Origin: an uncultured Eubacteriales bacterium
GTDB lineage: Bacteria > Bacillota > Clostridia > Lachnospirales > CAG-274
DNA: 53,002 nucleotides
Direction of reading: 5' to 3'
Assembly (NCBI GenBank): GCA_902496345.1
Contig: CABVAP010000003.1
Span: forward strand, 1-53,002
In this document: one piece after another, positions 33,000 to 42,126 of the stretch
Numbering within the stretch: position 1 is the first letter of the stretch
Layout of the letters: each line of letters starts with the position of its first letter
Translations under genes and position numbers: made by a program
The notes under the pieces: generated by a model
Seen by the model: the letters and a program-made list of their open reading frames with translations, nothing else
Told to the model about the DNA's origin: nothing
The model's database searches: none

Positions 33000-33923
33000 T
33001 TAACTTTCAAAATACTTGTCTATACCGTTAGAAATTCCAACAACAATTTTATTTTGATAATCATCACTTGCCATAAGTAAATCTTCTTGTTTGTTAGACA
33101 TATAGCCCATTTCAACAATAGTAACAGGAACTTTTGCCCAGTTTATACCACTCATAGTATCAGTTTCCCAAACACGCTCTTTCTTTGCTCCAGTTTCTGC
33201 AACCATATTATCCAAAATCAAAGTTGACAACCTTTTGCTTTTGCTATAAAGATTACCATTATATACATTATTTGGTGTCTGACAAATAGTCATACAACCA
33301 TTCGCTGACGTGTTATCAGAACCGTTTGCGTGAATCCTAACAAAAGCGTCTGCATTTATATTATTTGCAACGGCAGCTCTTTCAGAATTGCTAATATCAA
33401 CGTCATTCGTTCTACGAACCATAACAACGTTGTAACCTCTTTTCAAAAGCTCTTTTTCCAATTTCAATGAAACTTGTAAATTCAACTGATATTCACTTAA
33501 ACCACTATATTTACCACTTGTACCAGAAGAAACTTTAGCTTTCATTTCTTTTGAATTAGGACCAACCGGTTCTTTCTGATTGTTTCCTTTAGCCTGATGA
33601 CCTGCATCGATAACAACAGTATATTTATTTTTGTTTTTCTCGTTATCAGATTTAGATTCGCTACCGTTTTGGCTTGTAAGCTCAATTTTAGCCTCAACCT
33701 TACCTTCTGTTGTACTTTCAACTTTAATATCAATCTTATCTTCTGTTGTATATTCAAGACTACTAACAAAATCATCTTCGCTAGTAACTTCAGTAGTATC
33801 AGTCACAGCTTCATCAAAGCTTTTTTCCGAATTTCTATCGTTTGATAACGCAAAAATAGAAGCAAAAACAACAATGAAAGCAACTATAAAAACGCTCAAA
33901 AAGATTACAATTTGTTTTTTCAT
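33000..33923 (-). CDS. N-acetylmuramoyl-L-alanine amidase (Amidase_3)
   Basis: 307 aa. An N-terminal membrane anchor/signal (IVIFLSVFIVAFIVVFASIF) is followed by a T/E/S-rich linker with repeats of a TTEDKIDIKVESTTEG type. The catalytic domain is at about 100-307. Zn and catalytic residues appear in VVIDAGHQAKGN (His), ADAFVRIHANGSD (His) and VTIVEMGYMSN (Glu). It cleaves the amide bond between MurNAc and the stem peptide outside the membrane. Its start overlaps the stop of the YARHG gene (ATGA), so the two are translationally coupled. Confidence 0.9.
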   Translation of the reverse strand: MKKQIVIFLSVFIVAFIVVFASIFALSNDRNSEKSFDEAVTDTTEVTSEDDFVSSLEYTTEDKIDIKVESTTEGKVEAKIELTSQNGSESKSDNEKNKNKYTVVIDAGHQAKGNNQKEPVGPNSKEMKAKVSSGTSGKYSGLSEYQLNLQVSLKLEKELLKRGYNVVMVRRTNDVDISNSERAAVANNINADAFVRIHANGSDNTSANGCMTICQTPNNVYNGNLYSKSKRLSTLILDNMVAETGAKKERVWETDTMSGINWAKVPVTIVEMGYMSNKQEDLLMASDDYQNKIVVGISNGIDKYFES

Positions 33924-34657
33924 TTGTTGTAACCTCTCTCTTTTTCATATTCTCTTATAAAATCCTTATTAAATTTTTCATAATCATTAAATACTTTTTC
34001 ACTAAAATCACTTGGTGCAACAGTTCCATCATACCAAGGGCAAGAATCAAAATAACTTTGAAGACCTTTGTCATCAAATCTTCTTCCGTGTCTTGCATAT
34101 ATTTCATTTCTTGCAATTTTGAGCTGTGCTGGCGTAAGAGCATCTAAATCACTTGTTGTCAAATATATGCTATTGCTATTAGGAATAACATACTGACCAT
34201 AATCATTTGACGAATTATTTTGATTATTGATTTTACCACCATAATAATCTTTCAAACCGTCTATAACTGCACTTTTAATATCAACCTCTGTAGCAATTTC
34301 AACATCTTGAGAAACAACCTCTGTAGCAATTTCGACATCTTGAGAAACAGCCTCTGTCTGCTGTTCTGTAACAACTTCAGTTGCGATAACATTTTGAGTA
34401 GTTTCCTCTGTTTTAGAAACGTCTTCATCAATAAAATATTTTTTTACCAATATAGCAGCCAAAACAGCCAAAGCAATAGCTATAATAAGAACAGCTACGG
34501 TTATAATCCATTTTTGAGGACCGCCGTCATTTCTAGGGGGTTGGTTTACTTGTGTCATATTGTTTTGACCTCGAGAAACCTGTACAAAAGGCGTACCACA
34601 ATATTTACAAAACTTTGCCCCATCTTCATTACTCTTACCACATTTTTTGCAAAACAT
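33920..34657 (-). CDS. Zinc-ribbon membrane protein with YARHG domain
   Basis: 245 aa from the second ATG (34657), since AAGGAG abuts the first ATG but is 9 nt from this one. An N-terminal zinc ribbon CKKCGKSNEDGAKFCKYCG is followed by one membrane span (VAVLIIAIALAVLAAILVKK) and an acidic repeat-containing linker (TEVVSQDVEIA twice). The C-terminal extracytoplasmic YARHG domain has KIARNEIYARHGRRFDDKGL and a PWYDGTV tail. YARHG domains are found on envelope proteins, often beside peptidoglycan enzymes. The ATGA overlap with the amidase suggests joint function. Confidence 0.85.
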   Translation of the reverse strand: MFCKKCGKSNEDGAKFCKYCGTPFVQVSRGQNNMTQVNQPPRNDGGPQKWIITVAVLIIAIALAVLAAILVKKYFIDEDVSKTEETTQNVIATEVVTEQQTEAVSQDVEIATEVVSQDVEIATEVDIKSAVIDGLKDYYGGKINNQNNSSNDYGQYVIPNSNSIYLTTSDLDALTPAQLKIARNEIYARHGRRFDDKGLQSYFDSCPWYDGTVAPSDFSEKVFNDYEKFNKDFIREYEKERGYNK

Positions 34658-34678
34658 ATAACCCATCTCCTTACAAAA

Positions 34679-34706
34679 ATGGTAGGAATATAAATAGACC
34701 TACCAT
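34679..34706 (-). terminator. Terminator of the sepF-divIVA cluster
   Basis: Perfect 8-bp arms ATGGTAGG / CCTACCAT with a 12-nt loop and TTTTTG after it on the minus strand, 35 nt after the divIVA stop. Confidence 0.8.
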
Positions 34707-34740
34707 TAAAACACATAACAAAAACAATTGTACTATAAGA

Positions 34741-35247
34741 TTAAACTTCTTTTTTATAGTCATCATCAGAAGGAACAGCCTCATCACGAAGTTCAAACTG
34801 AATTTCCTTGTCACTATTTTCAAGAAGTTCGATTTCCGTATTAAGTAAAAGCTTTAACTTAGCTTTAAAAGTATCATATCTGTTTTTCATACCAAGAACT
34901 TTATATTCAAGGTCATAAAGTTTTTTGTTTGCATCTTGCAAAATTTCAGAAGCTTTAAGTTCAGCCTCTTTAATAATTTGCTCAGCACTTTGATTTGCAT
35001 TGTTTTTTGTTTCAAGTGCTGTTTTCTCAGCAAGAACAATAGAGCTTTTCAAAGTTTCCTCAAGGTCTTTATAGTATTTAAGCCCGTCTTCAAGGACATT
35101 AACTTTATCGTTAAGTTTAACATTTTCTTTATATAAAACTTCAAATTCCACAATAACTTTGTCAAGAAACTCATCGACTTCATCTTGAGAATAACCAAGA
35201 GCGACCTTTTTAAAATCAACGGTTTCAATATCAACAGGTGTAAGCAT
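34741..35247 (-). CDS. divIVA: DivIVA-type coiled-coil cell-pole/septum protein
   Basis: 168 aa from the ATG at 35247, where GGAGG lies 7 nt upstream; an earlier in-frame ATG has no site. The N-terminal membrane-binding domain MLTPVDIETVDFKKVALGYS, then QDEVDEFLDKVIVEFE, is diagnostic. The rest is a long coiled coil (about 30-150). DivIVA binds curved membrane at septa and poles and recruits division or wall-synthesis proteins. Last gene of the yggS-sepF-yggT-ylmH-divIVA run. Confidence 0.93.
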   Translation of the reverse strand: MLTPVDIETVDFKKVALGYSQDEVDEFLDKVIVEFEVLYKENVKLNDKVNVLEDGLKYYKDLEETLKSSIVLAEKTALETKNNANQSAEQIIKEAELKASEILQDANKKLYDLEYKVLGMKNRYDTFKAKLKLLLNTEIELLENSDKEIQFELRDEAVPSDDDYKKEV

Positions 35248-35283
35248 ATAAATCCTCCAGATAAATAAACTAAAAAACAAACA

Positions 35284-36075
35284 TTATGTAAATTTACGCA
35301 TACTAATCAAAAATTTATCTTTTTTAGTTTTTCCCATAAACTCAATAACTTTCATACGTCCATAGCCTCGTAGGGTAATCACATCACCCTCAGAAACAAC
35401 TTTAGACGTACTTGTGCATAAACTCCAATTAACAAAAGCCTTTTCCCCTTTTATAAGCTCAGAAACCTTTCCCCTTGAAACATTAAAAACGCCACTTAAA
35501 ACGGTATCTAGCCTTAAAGATGAAACGGTAATATTTTTCAAAACTTCCACCTCATCATTAAGTTTAATATCATCGACTGAAACAACTCTCGTTTTAACTT
35601 TTGTATGCCCCACTCTTTCAAGATTTACATTAATAAAATCAGCAATATCATTATCTACAAAAGCATAAACCTTGTCATCTGTAAGTAAAATATCTCCTAT
35701 TTTACCACGAACAATTCCAAGTCCAATCAAAGAGCCCAAAAAATCTCTATGAGTAAGTTTTTTGCTAAATTGTAAATTATAAGTAATCTCAATAGTTGAA
35801 ATAGGAAAAGTATAGTCTCCAGGTAGCATAAATTCAGGGAAGAAACCAATTTTTTGCCTTTCGGCATCTCTAAACCCACCAAAAACCTGTACATTAAAAT
35901 CATATCCGTTTCCGATAAGAGATAGTATGGTAGAAATTTTGTAAGGGTCAAGAAATTCCGTAAAAGCAGGTTCAAAATTTTTAATACAATAACAAGCCCG
36001 GTCAAAAACTTTAGAAAAAATAAGCTTTTCATCAGGCTCGTTAATATTTTTCAATAAATTCTGTTTATTAAACAT
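35284..36075 (-). CDS. ylmH: YlmH-type S4-domain RNA-binding protein
   Basis: 263 aa from the ATG at 36075; a TTG overlapping the yggT stop (36084) is an alternative. Blocks include FGGFRDAERQKIGFFPEFML (about 80-99), LGSLIGLGIVRGKIGDILL and a C-terminal S4 domain starting LRLDTVLSGVFNVSRGKVSE. YlmH proteins bind ribosomal RNA and have been linked to rescue of stalled ribosomes; position in the division cluster is conserved. The weak ribosome binding site suggests coupling to yggT, whose stop lies 5 nt upstream. Confidence 0.92.
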   Translation of the reverse strand: MFNKQNLLKNINEPDEKLIFSKVFDRACYCIKNFEPAFTEFLDPYKISTILSLIGNGYDFNVQVFGGFRDAERQKIGFFPEFMLPGDYTFPISTIEITYNLQFSKKLTHRDFLGSLIGLGIVRGKIGDILLTDDKVYAFVDNDIADFINVNLERVGHTKVKTRVVSVDDIKLNDEVEVLKNITVSSLRLDTVLSGVFNVSRGKVSELIKGEKAFVNWSLCTSTSKVVSEGDVITLRGYGRMKVIEFMGKTKKDKFLISMRKFT

Positions 36076-36080
36076 ATAAA

Positions 36081-36365
36081 TCAACCATTTAATAAAATAT
36101 TTTGAATAATCCCAAAAACAACCCTAATTAGAAAAAAAGCAATAATAGGTGAAAAATCCAAAACCATACCAGGACCACCTAAAGGCGACTTGCTAATCAT
36201 ATTTCTAATAGGTGCTAAAATAGGCTCAGTAAGTGTATAAATAAATCGAATGATAGGGTTATCCATACCAAAAGGCAACCAAGACAAGAAAACTCTTGCA
36301 AGAATAAGATAATCCAAAATCTCGATAAATACACCTATAGCACTAATAATTATATCCATAGGCAT
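36081..36365 (-). CDS. ylmG: YggT-family membrane protein (YlmG)
   Basis: 94 aa with two membrane spans. The family signature is LARVFLSWLPFGMDNPIIRF, followed by YTLTEPILAPIRNMI and DFSPIIAFFLIRV. YggT/YlmG proteins are small integral membrane proteins of the division cluster with unsettled function. It lies between sepF (9 nt upstream) and ylmH. Confidence 0.93.
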   Translation of the reverse strand: MPMDIIISAIGVFIEILDYLILARVFLSWLPFGMDNPIIRFIYTLTEPILAPIRNMISKSPLGGPGMVLDFSPIIAFFLIRVVFGIIQNILLNG

Positions 36366-36374
36366 AAAACCTCA

Positions 36375-36866
36375 CTATCTCCACATTGTTGTATATGGCA
36401 AGTTTATACCACTAGCTTTTAAATCTTCTTTAAACTGACCTGTAATATCAACATTTATAGGTCCAATGATGAAGATTTCATCAGATATTTTCTGAATAGA
36501 ACCATCAAGGGCATAACAAGCACCACATAAGAAATCACTAATTCTTTGAGCAACTTCGTATTCAATGTTTTCAAGATTAACAATAACAGTTTTCTTTTCT
36601 TTGAAATAGTCACAAACTTCGCCAGCTTCTTCAAGGTTGCTAGGTCTTGTAACAACAACTTCCATTTGAACATTAGTGTGAATGTTCACGATTTTAGAAC
36701 CATTATTATTTTTTCTTGAATAACCTCTTGCACTTTCGATGTTTCTTACTTTGGAGTCCTCGTCAACTCTTTCTTCAACATCTGTGTCATAGTCATACTC
36801 TTCATCATATTCTTCGTATGATTCTCCAAGCATCGCATCTTTCAACTTATTAAGTAAACCAGCCAT
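36375..36866 (-). CDS. sepF: Cell division protein SepF
   Basis: 163 aa. A short N-terminal amphipathic helix (MAGLLNKLKDAMLG) for membrane binding is followed by an acidic linker rich in Y, D and E. The SepF domain (about 70-155) reads MEVVVTRPSNLEEAGEVCDY, then VNLENIEYEVAQRISDFLCG and FIIGPINVDI. SepF tethers FtsZ to the membrane and shapes the septum. GGAGG precedes the ATG. Confidence 0.95.
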   Translation of the reverse strand: MAGLLNKLKDAMLGESYEEYDEEYDYDTDVEERVDEDSKVRNIESARGYSRKNNNGSKIVNIHTNVQMEVVVTRPSNLEEAGEVCDYFKEKKTVIVNLENIEYEVAQRISDFLCGACYALDGSIQKISDEIFIIGPINVDITGQFKEDLKASGINLPYTTMWR

Positions 36867-36912
36867 ATAAATCCTCCTTAAAAGTTAGCCTTTGTAAAAA
36901 ATAAGACCATAA

Positions 36913-37608
36913 TTATAAATAATTTCTTTTACCAAAAATACCTGTCCCAACTCTTACGATGTTTGCCCCTTCTTCAATGGCCACCTCGTAATCATTAGTC
37001 ATTCCCATTGATAAATATTCCATACATATATTATCTACTTTTTTAACCTTGTTGTCAACAAATATTTTTCGCATTTGTGCAAAATATTTTCTATTTTCTT
37101 GTGTATTTTCGACAAAAGGTGCCACAGTCATAAGACCTTTTATGCAAATATTCTTAAATTTCGATATTTCATCAATAAAATTTCCCACTTCATCTGGCGA
37201 AACGCCGAATTTTGATTCTTCACCAGCGACATTGACCTCAACAAGAATGTCCATAACTTTGTTGTGTTTAAGTGCCTGTCTATTAATTTCTTCAGCAAGT
37301 TTAACATTTTCAACAGAATGAATTAATTTAACCTTATCGATTATATATTTAACCTTGTTTGTTTGAAGGTGTCCGATAAGGTGCCACTCTGCATCATCGC
37401 CGATAACTTCGTATTTAGAAGTAAGTTCTTGAACACGGTTTTCACCAAGTGTTTTAACACCACAATTCATAAGAGTTTTAATCCTGTCAATATCAACAGT
37501 TTTGGTAACTCCAAGTAATAAAATATCATCTTCTGTTCTTCCAGAAACCTCAGCAGCTCTTTTTATGTTACTTTTTATTACTGCAAGATTTTCGCTTATT
37601 TCACTCAT
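36913..37608 (-). CDS. yggS: YggS/PROSC-family PLP homeostasis protein
   Basis: 231 aa, single-domain alanine-racemase-like barrel. The PLP lysine sits in LLGVTKTVDIDRIK (about residues 31-44). Further signatures are LGENRVQELTSKYE, WHLIGHLQTNKVKYI and the late MEYLSMGMTNDYEVAIEEGA. It keeps pyridoxal phosphate balance rather than racemising. It is the ylmE position of the division cluster; AAGGGGA precedes the ATG. Confidence 0.94.
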   Translation of the reverse strand: MSEISENLAVIKSNIKRAAEVSGRTEDDILLLGVTKTVDIDRIKTLMNCGVKTLGENRVQELTSKYEVIGDDAEWHLIGHLQTNKVKYIIDKVKLIHSVENVKLAEEINRQALKHNKVMDILVEVNVAGEESKFGVSPDEVGNFIDEISKFKNICIKGLMTVAPFVENTQENRKYFAQMRKIFVDNKVKKVDNICMEYLSMGMTNDYEVAIEEGANIVRVGTGIFGKRNYL

Positions 37609-37628
37609 AGCAATCCCCTTTCCATAAA

Positions 37629-39305
37629 TTAGCTATATAGTTTTTGTTCTTCTTCAACATTTTCAGTATCAGTTAAAACTCTGTCAAATAATCGTATTTG
37701 AGGATTTTTTTCAGGGTTTATAATGATGTATGTACTGTTTTCAGAAGAATCATCTGTATTGATAGTTTTAAATTGAGCAAGTCCGGAATTTACGATATAA
37801 ACACCTTTTGTATTTATAACTTCTTTTACAGTATATTTGTCATCAAGAGAATCCGGATTTTGGACGACATCACCAAGCTTGATAATACCGTCTTTCTCAG
37901 GTGTATAGACATATTTACCGTCAGTATCACCACCGGCATTTTCAATAGAGATAGTTTCAGTAGAGCCATTATCCTCGTTAACTTTAACTATCATATCATC
38001 TTTAACATATTGTTTTGGAATTTTCAATGTAGTTTTATCGACAACAGAAGTCAAGGGAATTTTAAATCCAACATCTGAGCGACTAACTTCGAAATCGATA
38101 ATTCTTTTGTCGATATAATCAAGCATATCTTTTGAAATTTTCAAAACAACATAAGATTGGTCATCTCCTGCATCAAGTTTATATACAGTTGCATCAATCT
38201 TACCATCATCGTCAGTAGTATCAACGTATATGTTGACAGGGTCATTAACTTGCCAACCCTCTATGTAGTTGTTAGGTATATAAGCAGCGACATACCATTC
38301 TTCACTATTTACGATTTTAAAAATTCTGTCGTTAGGAGAAACATTTGTTTTTATATCAAAGTTTTCCGTATCCATAGTTGTCTGTTCTTTTGTAATTTTA
38401 TCAAGTGTATTAATGTTGATAGTTTCTTCAAGACCGTCAGTATAGTAAGAAACAACTCCCCCACTTTGAGCAGATATGCTAGAAACATTGTTAGATATAA
38501 TTTGTTCTTGATTTTTCTTTTTCTGAACAAGTTCAGTCAAGCTACCTCTGTTTTCAGATAAAAGCATCTGGTTTCTTGCTTCAATTTTCTTTTGAACTAA
38601 CGATTTAAAGTTGCCTACAGCACTAGCATCGTTCATACTAAACTTGTAAATATTTTCGTCAACAATATCTTTAATTTGCAAATTTATTTTTTTAACATCT
38701 TCATAAAATAACGATAACTCATCTCTGTTTTCCTGCATATCAAAAATACTTTCATTTATGTCATTAAGTTCATCTTCAAGTGCTTTAACAGCGTTTTCAT
38801 CACGTACGCTACAGATTTCTGCCCCATTTTTAACTTTTTCTTTATCAGAAACACTGTAAACAACAGCACCTGTTGCATTAGCTTTGTAAAGGGTTTCATC
38901 ACGTACGATAACACCCCTAATTGTGTTAGGTTCGTCTATACTTCCATATTGTACCGTTTCAAAAACCACCGAACCTCTTGAGATGAACATAATTCCATAC
39001 CCGATAAAATATATTATAATAAGGATAAAAACAATATAAATAAGGTACTTACCCTGTGAAAACTTTCTTCTAGTTTCACGTCTAGCGTCAGCCTTTTCAA
39101 TTCTCATAGCTCTAGCTTTTCTTCTAGCTCGAACTTCTGCTTCTGTTGCCGAACGTCTAGAAATCGACTTATTATTGTTATTTCTGGAAACATTCATTTT
39201 CCTATTTTTGCTGACAGGTGTTTTATAACCCTTTTTTTTCTTGATAACAGGAGAATTTCTCTTTACTCTCGTTCTTCTGTTGTTGCTTCTCTCCAAACTC
39301 AACAC
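37629..39305 (-). CDS. HlyD-like membrane-anchored protein with a long basic N-terminus
   Basis: Up to 558 aa. Residues 1-87 are cytoplasmic and strikingly basic (many R/K, with KNRKMNVSRNNNNKSISRRS). One span follows (YLIYIVFILIIIYFIGYGIM), then an extracytoplasmic part with a barrel-sandwich start (GVIVRDETLYKANATGAVVY) and a coiled coil (about 180-260). Similar proteins annotated as HlyD-family adaptors precede the sepF cluster in Clostridia. No ABC or RND partner is encoded nearby, so a classical efflux role is doubtful; an envelope or division role is possible. The start is uncertain: GTG 39305, TTG 39302 or TTG 39296, the last having the best spacing from GGAG. Confidence 0.7.
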   Translation of the reverse strand: MLSLERSNNRRTRVKRNSPVIKKKKGYKTPVSKNRKMNVSRNNNNKSISRRSATEAEVRARRKARAMRIEKADARRETRRKFSQGKYLIYIVFILIIIYFIGYGIMFISRGSVVFETVQYGSIDEPNTIRGVIVRDETLYKANATGAVVYSVSDKEKVKNGAEICSVRDENAVKALEDELNDINESIFDMQENRDELSLFYEDVKKINLQIKDIVDENIYKFSMNDASAVGNFKSLVQKKIEARNQMLLSENRGSLTELVQKKKNQEQIISNNVSSISAQSGGVVSYYTDGLEETININTLDKITKEQTTMDTENFDIKTNVSPNDRIFKIVNSEEWYVAAYIPNNYIEGWQVNDPVNIYVDTTDDDGKIDATVYKLDAGDDQSYVVLKISKDMLDYIDKRIIDFEVSRSDVGFKIPLTSVVDKTTLKIPKQYVKDDMIVKVNEDNGSTETISIENAGGDTDGKYVYTPEKDGIIKLGDVVQNPDSLDDKYTVKEVINTKGVYIVNSGLAQFKTINTDDSSENSTYIIINPEKNPQIRLFDRVLTDTENVEEEQKLYS

Positions 39306-39360
39306 TCTCCAGTCAGTATAAATTAATATAAAAAATCAAAATAGATTAAGGAGTGATAGA

Positions 39361-40545
39361 TTGAAAAACCTAATCAAGTATATTATACCAGTATCCATTA
39401 TATTTTTCAATGTATTAATAATATTATTCCCAAGTAAAATAATAATTTCAGCAAAAGACGGACTTCTGCTGTGGTTTAATAACGTAATTCCTTCTTTACT
39501 TCCGTTTATAATAGGAGCAAATATATTATCAATGACAGGTTTTATAAATTTGATAGGGATAACATTCGAACCATTAATGCAAAAACTTTTTGGAATTTCT
39601 GGCCGTTGTTCATTTGCATTAATAATGGGATTTATTTCAGGCTACCCAATGGGTGCAAAAATAACAGCGTCATTGTATGAAAACAATAAAATCAGCTTAT
39701 CTGATGCCCAAAAGCTAGTAATGTTTACAAATAACTCTGGCCCATTATTTATTCTTGGAACAGTTGCCGTTTCGATGTTAAACTCACCGTCCATAGGGGT
39801 ATTAATAATAACTGCCCATTACCTATCAGCCATAACAATAGGCTTGTCATTAAGGAATTATAAAAAACAAATTTTCATAAAAAAAACAAAAACACTCACA
39901 TTAAACGACACAATATCTAAAATAAAAGAAAATAGCAAAAATCCACTCCCAATAGGAACTATTTTAAGCAAGAGTATAAAAGACTCTATGGAAACAATAG
40001 TTATGATAGGTGGATTTATAATTTTATTTTCGGTAATATCAAAAATGCTTGAAATAACAAACTTTCCTGCATTGATAGCCTATGTTCTAAACCCTGTTTT
40101 AAATATATTTGACATATCAACTGACTTCATATTTCCAATAACAACAGGTATATTAGAAATAACAAACGGTTGTAAAAATTTATCAAATTTTACGCTAGAT
40201 ATAAATATAGTAGCGATAATAACAGGGATAATATCGTGGGGTGGCTTTTCAATCCACGCACAGGCAATAGGATTTTTATCGAAAACAAAAATAAAATTAA
40301 GCTTGTATTTTTTATCAAAACTTGTTCAAAGTATATTATCAATAATTTACGTATACATACTAAATTTATTTTTCAAAATTGATTTCACAAAAATAGATAA
40401 CACAGCAAAAGTTTTCAATCAAGATAGCACATCAGTTTTAGAAAAATTTGCAAATTCATCATTTAACTTTTTATTAGTAGTGTTGACAACTATTTTCTTT
40501 GCAATATCAATGTATATAGTAATATCAATTAAAAATAAAAAATAA
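39361..40545 (+). CDS. ylbJ: YlbJ-like sporulation integral membrane protein
   Basis: 394 aa, about eight to ten membrane spans. Family blocks are LLLWFNNVIPSLLPFIIGAN (about 35-54), SFALIMGFISGYPMGAKITA, NNSGPLFILGTVA and a late GILEITNGCKNLSNF with ISWGGFSIHAQ. YlbJ belongs to the nucleoside-recognition (Gate) membrane proteins and is needed for spore cortex formation in Bacillus. Its presence hints at, but does not prove, sporulation. Start is TTG with AAGGAG 8-9 nt upstream. It is divergent from the HlyD-like gene. Confidence 0.88.
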   Translation: MKNLIKYIIPVSIIFFNVLIILFPSKIIISAKDGLLLWFNNVIPSLLPFIIGANILSMTGFINLIGITFEPLMQKLFGISGRCSFALIMGFISGYPMGAKITASLYENNKISLSDAQKLVMFTNNSGPLFILGTVAVSMLNSPSIGVLIITAHYLSAITIGLSLRNYKKQIFIKKTKTLTLNDTISKIKENSKNPLPIGTILSKSIKDSMETIVMIGGFIILFSVISKMLEITNFPALIAYVLNPVLNIFDISTDFIFPITTGILEITNGCKNLSNFTLDINIVAIITGIISWGGFSIHAQAIGFLSKTKIKLSLYFLSKLVQSILSIIYVYILNLFFKIDFTKIDNTAKVFNQDSTSVLEKFANSSFNFLLVVLTTIFFAISMYIVISIKNKK

Positions 40546-40609
40546 AAACAGGCCTACAAATACCCAATATTTTTATGTAGATTTAAAAAATCAACTAAAA
40601 TTTATAATT

Positions 40610-40632
40610 GGGCTGTCGCATAGCGACAGCCC
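40610..40632. terminator. Hairpin between ylbJ and glyA
   Basis: Perfect 10-bp arms GGGCTGTCGC / GCGACAGCCC with loop ATA, between convergent genes. Flanking T-runs are weak in both directions, yet position and stability suit a bidirectional terminator. Confidence 0.75.
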
Positions 40633-40695
40633 TCTGCAAATCCAAAATTATTTAGCTTTGATTTACAAACAATAAAACTTGCAAAAATCTATGTA

Positions 40696-41934
40696 TTAAT
40701 ATAAAGGATATTTAGCAACAAGCTTAGCAACTCTTTGAGCAGCTTCTTCTTTGTTAGCTTCAAAGTCACCTTTAAGAACAAGAGTGATGATTTCAGCAAT
40801 TTCAGTCATATCTTCTTCTTTCATACCTCTAGTTGTAACAGCAGGAGTACCAAGTCTGATACCACTTGTAACGAAAGGTTTTTGAGGGTCAAAAGGAACT
40901 GCATTTTTGTTGCAAGTAATGCCTACTTCATCAAGTCTTTTTTCAGCTTCTTTACCAGTCATTTCGATGTTCTGTAAATCAACTAACATAAGGTGATTAT
41001 CTGTACCACCTGAAACGAGGTTGAAACCATTAGCAACAAGACCATTTGCAAGAGCCTGAGCGTTTTTAATAACTTGGTTAGCATAAACTTTAAAATCATC
41101 AGATAAAGCTTCTTTTAAGCAAACAGCTTTAGCAGCAATAACGTGCATTAAAGGACCACCTTGGATACCAGGGAAAATAGCTTTATCAATAATTTTTGCG
41201 TGTTCTTCTTTACAAAGGATTAAACCGCCTCTAGGACCTCTTAAAGTTTTGTGAGTAGTAGTAGTAACAAAGTCAGCATAAGGTACAGGGCTTGGGTGAA
41301 GACCAGCAGCAACAAGACCAGCGATATGAGCCATATCAACCATAAAATATGCACCAACTTCTTTAGCTATTTCGCTAAATTTTTCAAAGTCAATAACACG
41401 AGAATAAGCACTTGCACCAGCAATAATAAGTTTAGGTTTGTGTTCAAGAGCAAGACGTCTAACTTCGTCATAGTCAATTCTGCCAGTTTCTTTTTCAACA
41501 CCATAAGGGATAATATTGTAGTGTTTTCCTGACATATTTACAGGGCTACCGTGAGTAAGGTGCCCACCGTGAGCAAGGTTCATACCCATTACAGTATCGC
41601 CCGGTTTAAGTACAGCAAAGAAAACAGCCATATTAGCTTGAGCGCCAGAGTGAGGTTGTACATTTGCGTGTTCAGCACCAAAGAGTTCTTTTGCTCTTTC
41701 GATAGCAAGATTTTCAGCGATGTCAACTTTTTCGCAACCACCATAGTATCTTTTGCCAGGGTAACCTTCAGCATATTTATTAGTTAAAGGAGAACCCATA
41801 GCAGCCATAACAGCTTTAGAAACAAAGTTTTCAGATGCGATAAGTTCGATGTTACTTCTTTGTCTAGCGAGTTCTTGCTCAATAGCACTTTTAATTTCTG
41901 GGTCAACAGCATTTAATTCGTTCAAATCAAACAT
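40696..41934 (-). CDS. glyA: Serine hydroxymethyltransferase
   Basis: 412 aa, full length. It is a PLP enzyme converting serine and tetrahydrofolate to glycine and methylene-THF, the main cytosolic source of one-carbon units. Signatures are NIELIASENFVSKAVMAAMG (about 33-52), YAEGYPGKRYYGGCE, and the PLP lysine in VTTTTHKTLRGPRGG (about 222-236). GGAGGG precedes the ATG. It is a single gene between hairpins. Confidence 0.97.
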   Translation of the reverse strand: MFDLNELNAVDPEIKSAIEQELARQRSNIELIASENFVSKAVMAAMGSPLTNKYAEGYPGKRYYGGCEKVDIAENLAIERAKELFGAEHANVQPHSGAQANMAVFFAVLKPGDTVMGMNLAHGGHLTHGSPVNMSGKHYNIIPYGVEKETGRIDYDEVRRLALEHKPKLIIAGASAYSRVIDFEKFSEIAKEVGAYFMVDMAHIAGLVAAGLHPSPVPYADFVTTTTHKTLRGPRGGLILCKEEHAKIIDKAIFPGIQGGPLMHVIAAKAVCLKEALSDDFKVYANQVIKNAQALANGLVANGFNLVSGGTDNHLMLVDLQNIEMTGKEAEKRLDEVGITCNKNAVPFDPQKPFVTSGIRLGTPAVTTRGMKEEDMTEIAEIITLVLKGDFEANKEEAAQRVAKLVAKYPLY

Positions 41935-42075
41935 TAGGAAATCCCTCCAAAAATTTTATAGTCAAAATAAAATAAAAAAATATTGAAAGACTATTCGCAT
42001 ATTCACTTTACAAATATACTAATAACCGATATTACAAAACATAATAAAATATTTTAGTTTTAAATTGTAGCAAAA

Positions 42076-42110
42076 CAGTCATCAAAGACAAATTGCCCAA
42101 TTGATGACTG
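42076..42110 (-). terminator. Terminator after ispH-rpsA
   Basis: Perfect 10-bp arms CAGTCATCAA / TTGATGACTG with a 15-nt loop, followed on the minus strand by TTTTG. It ends the ispH-rpsA unit. Confidence 0.8.
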
Positions 42111-42126
42111 CCTTACTAATTATGAA

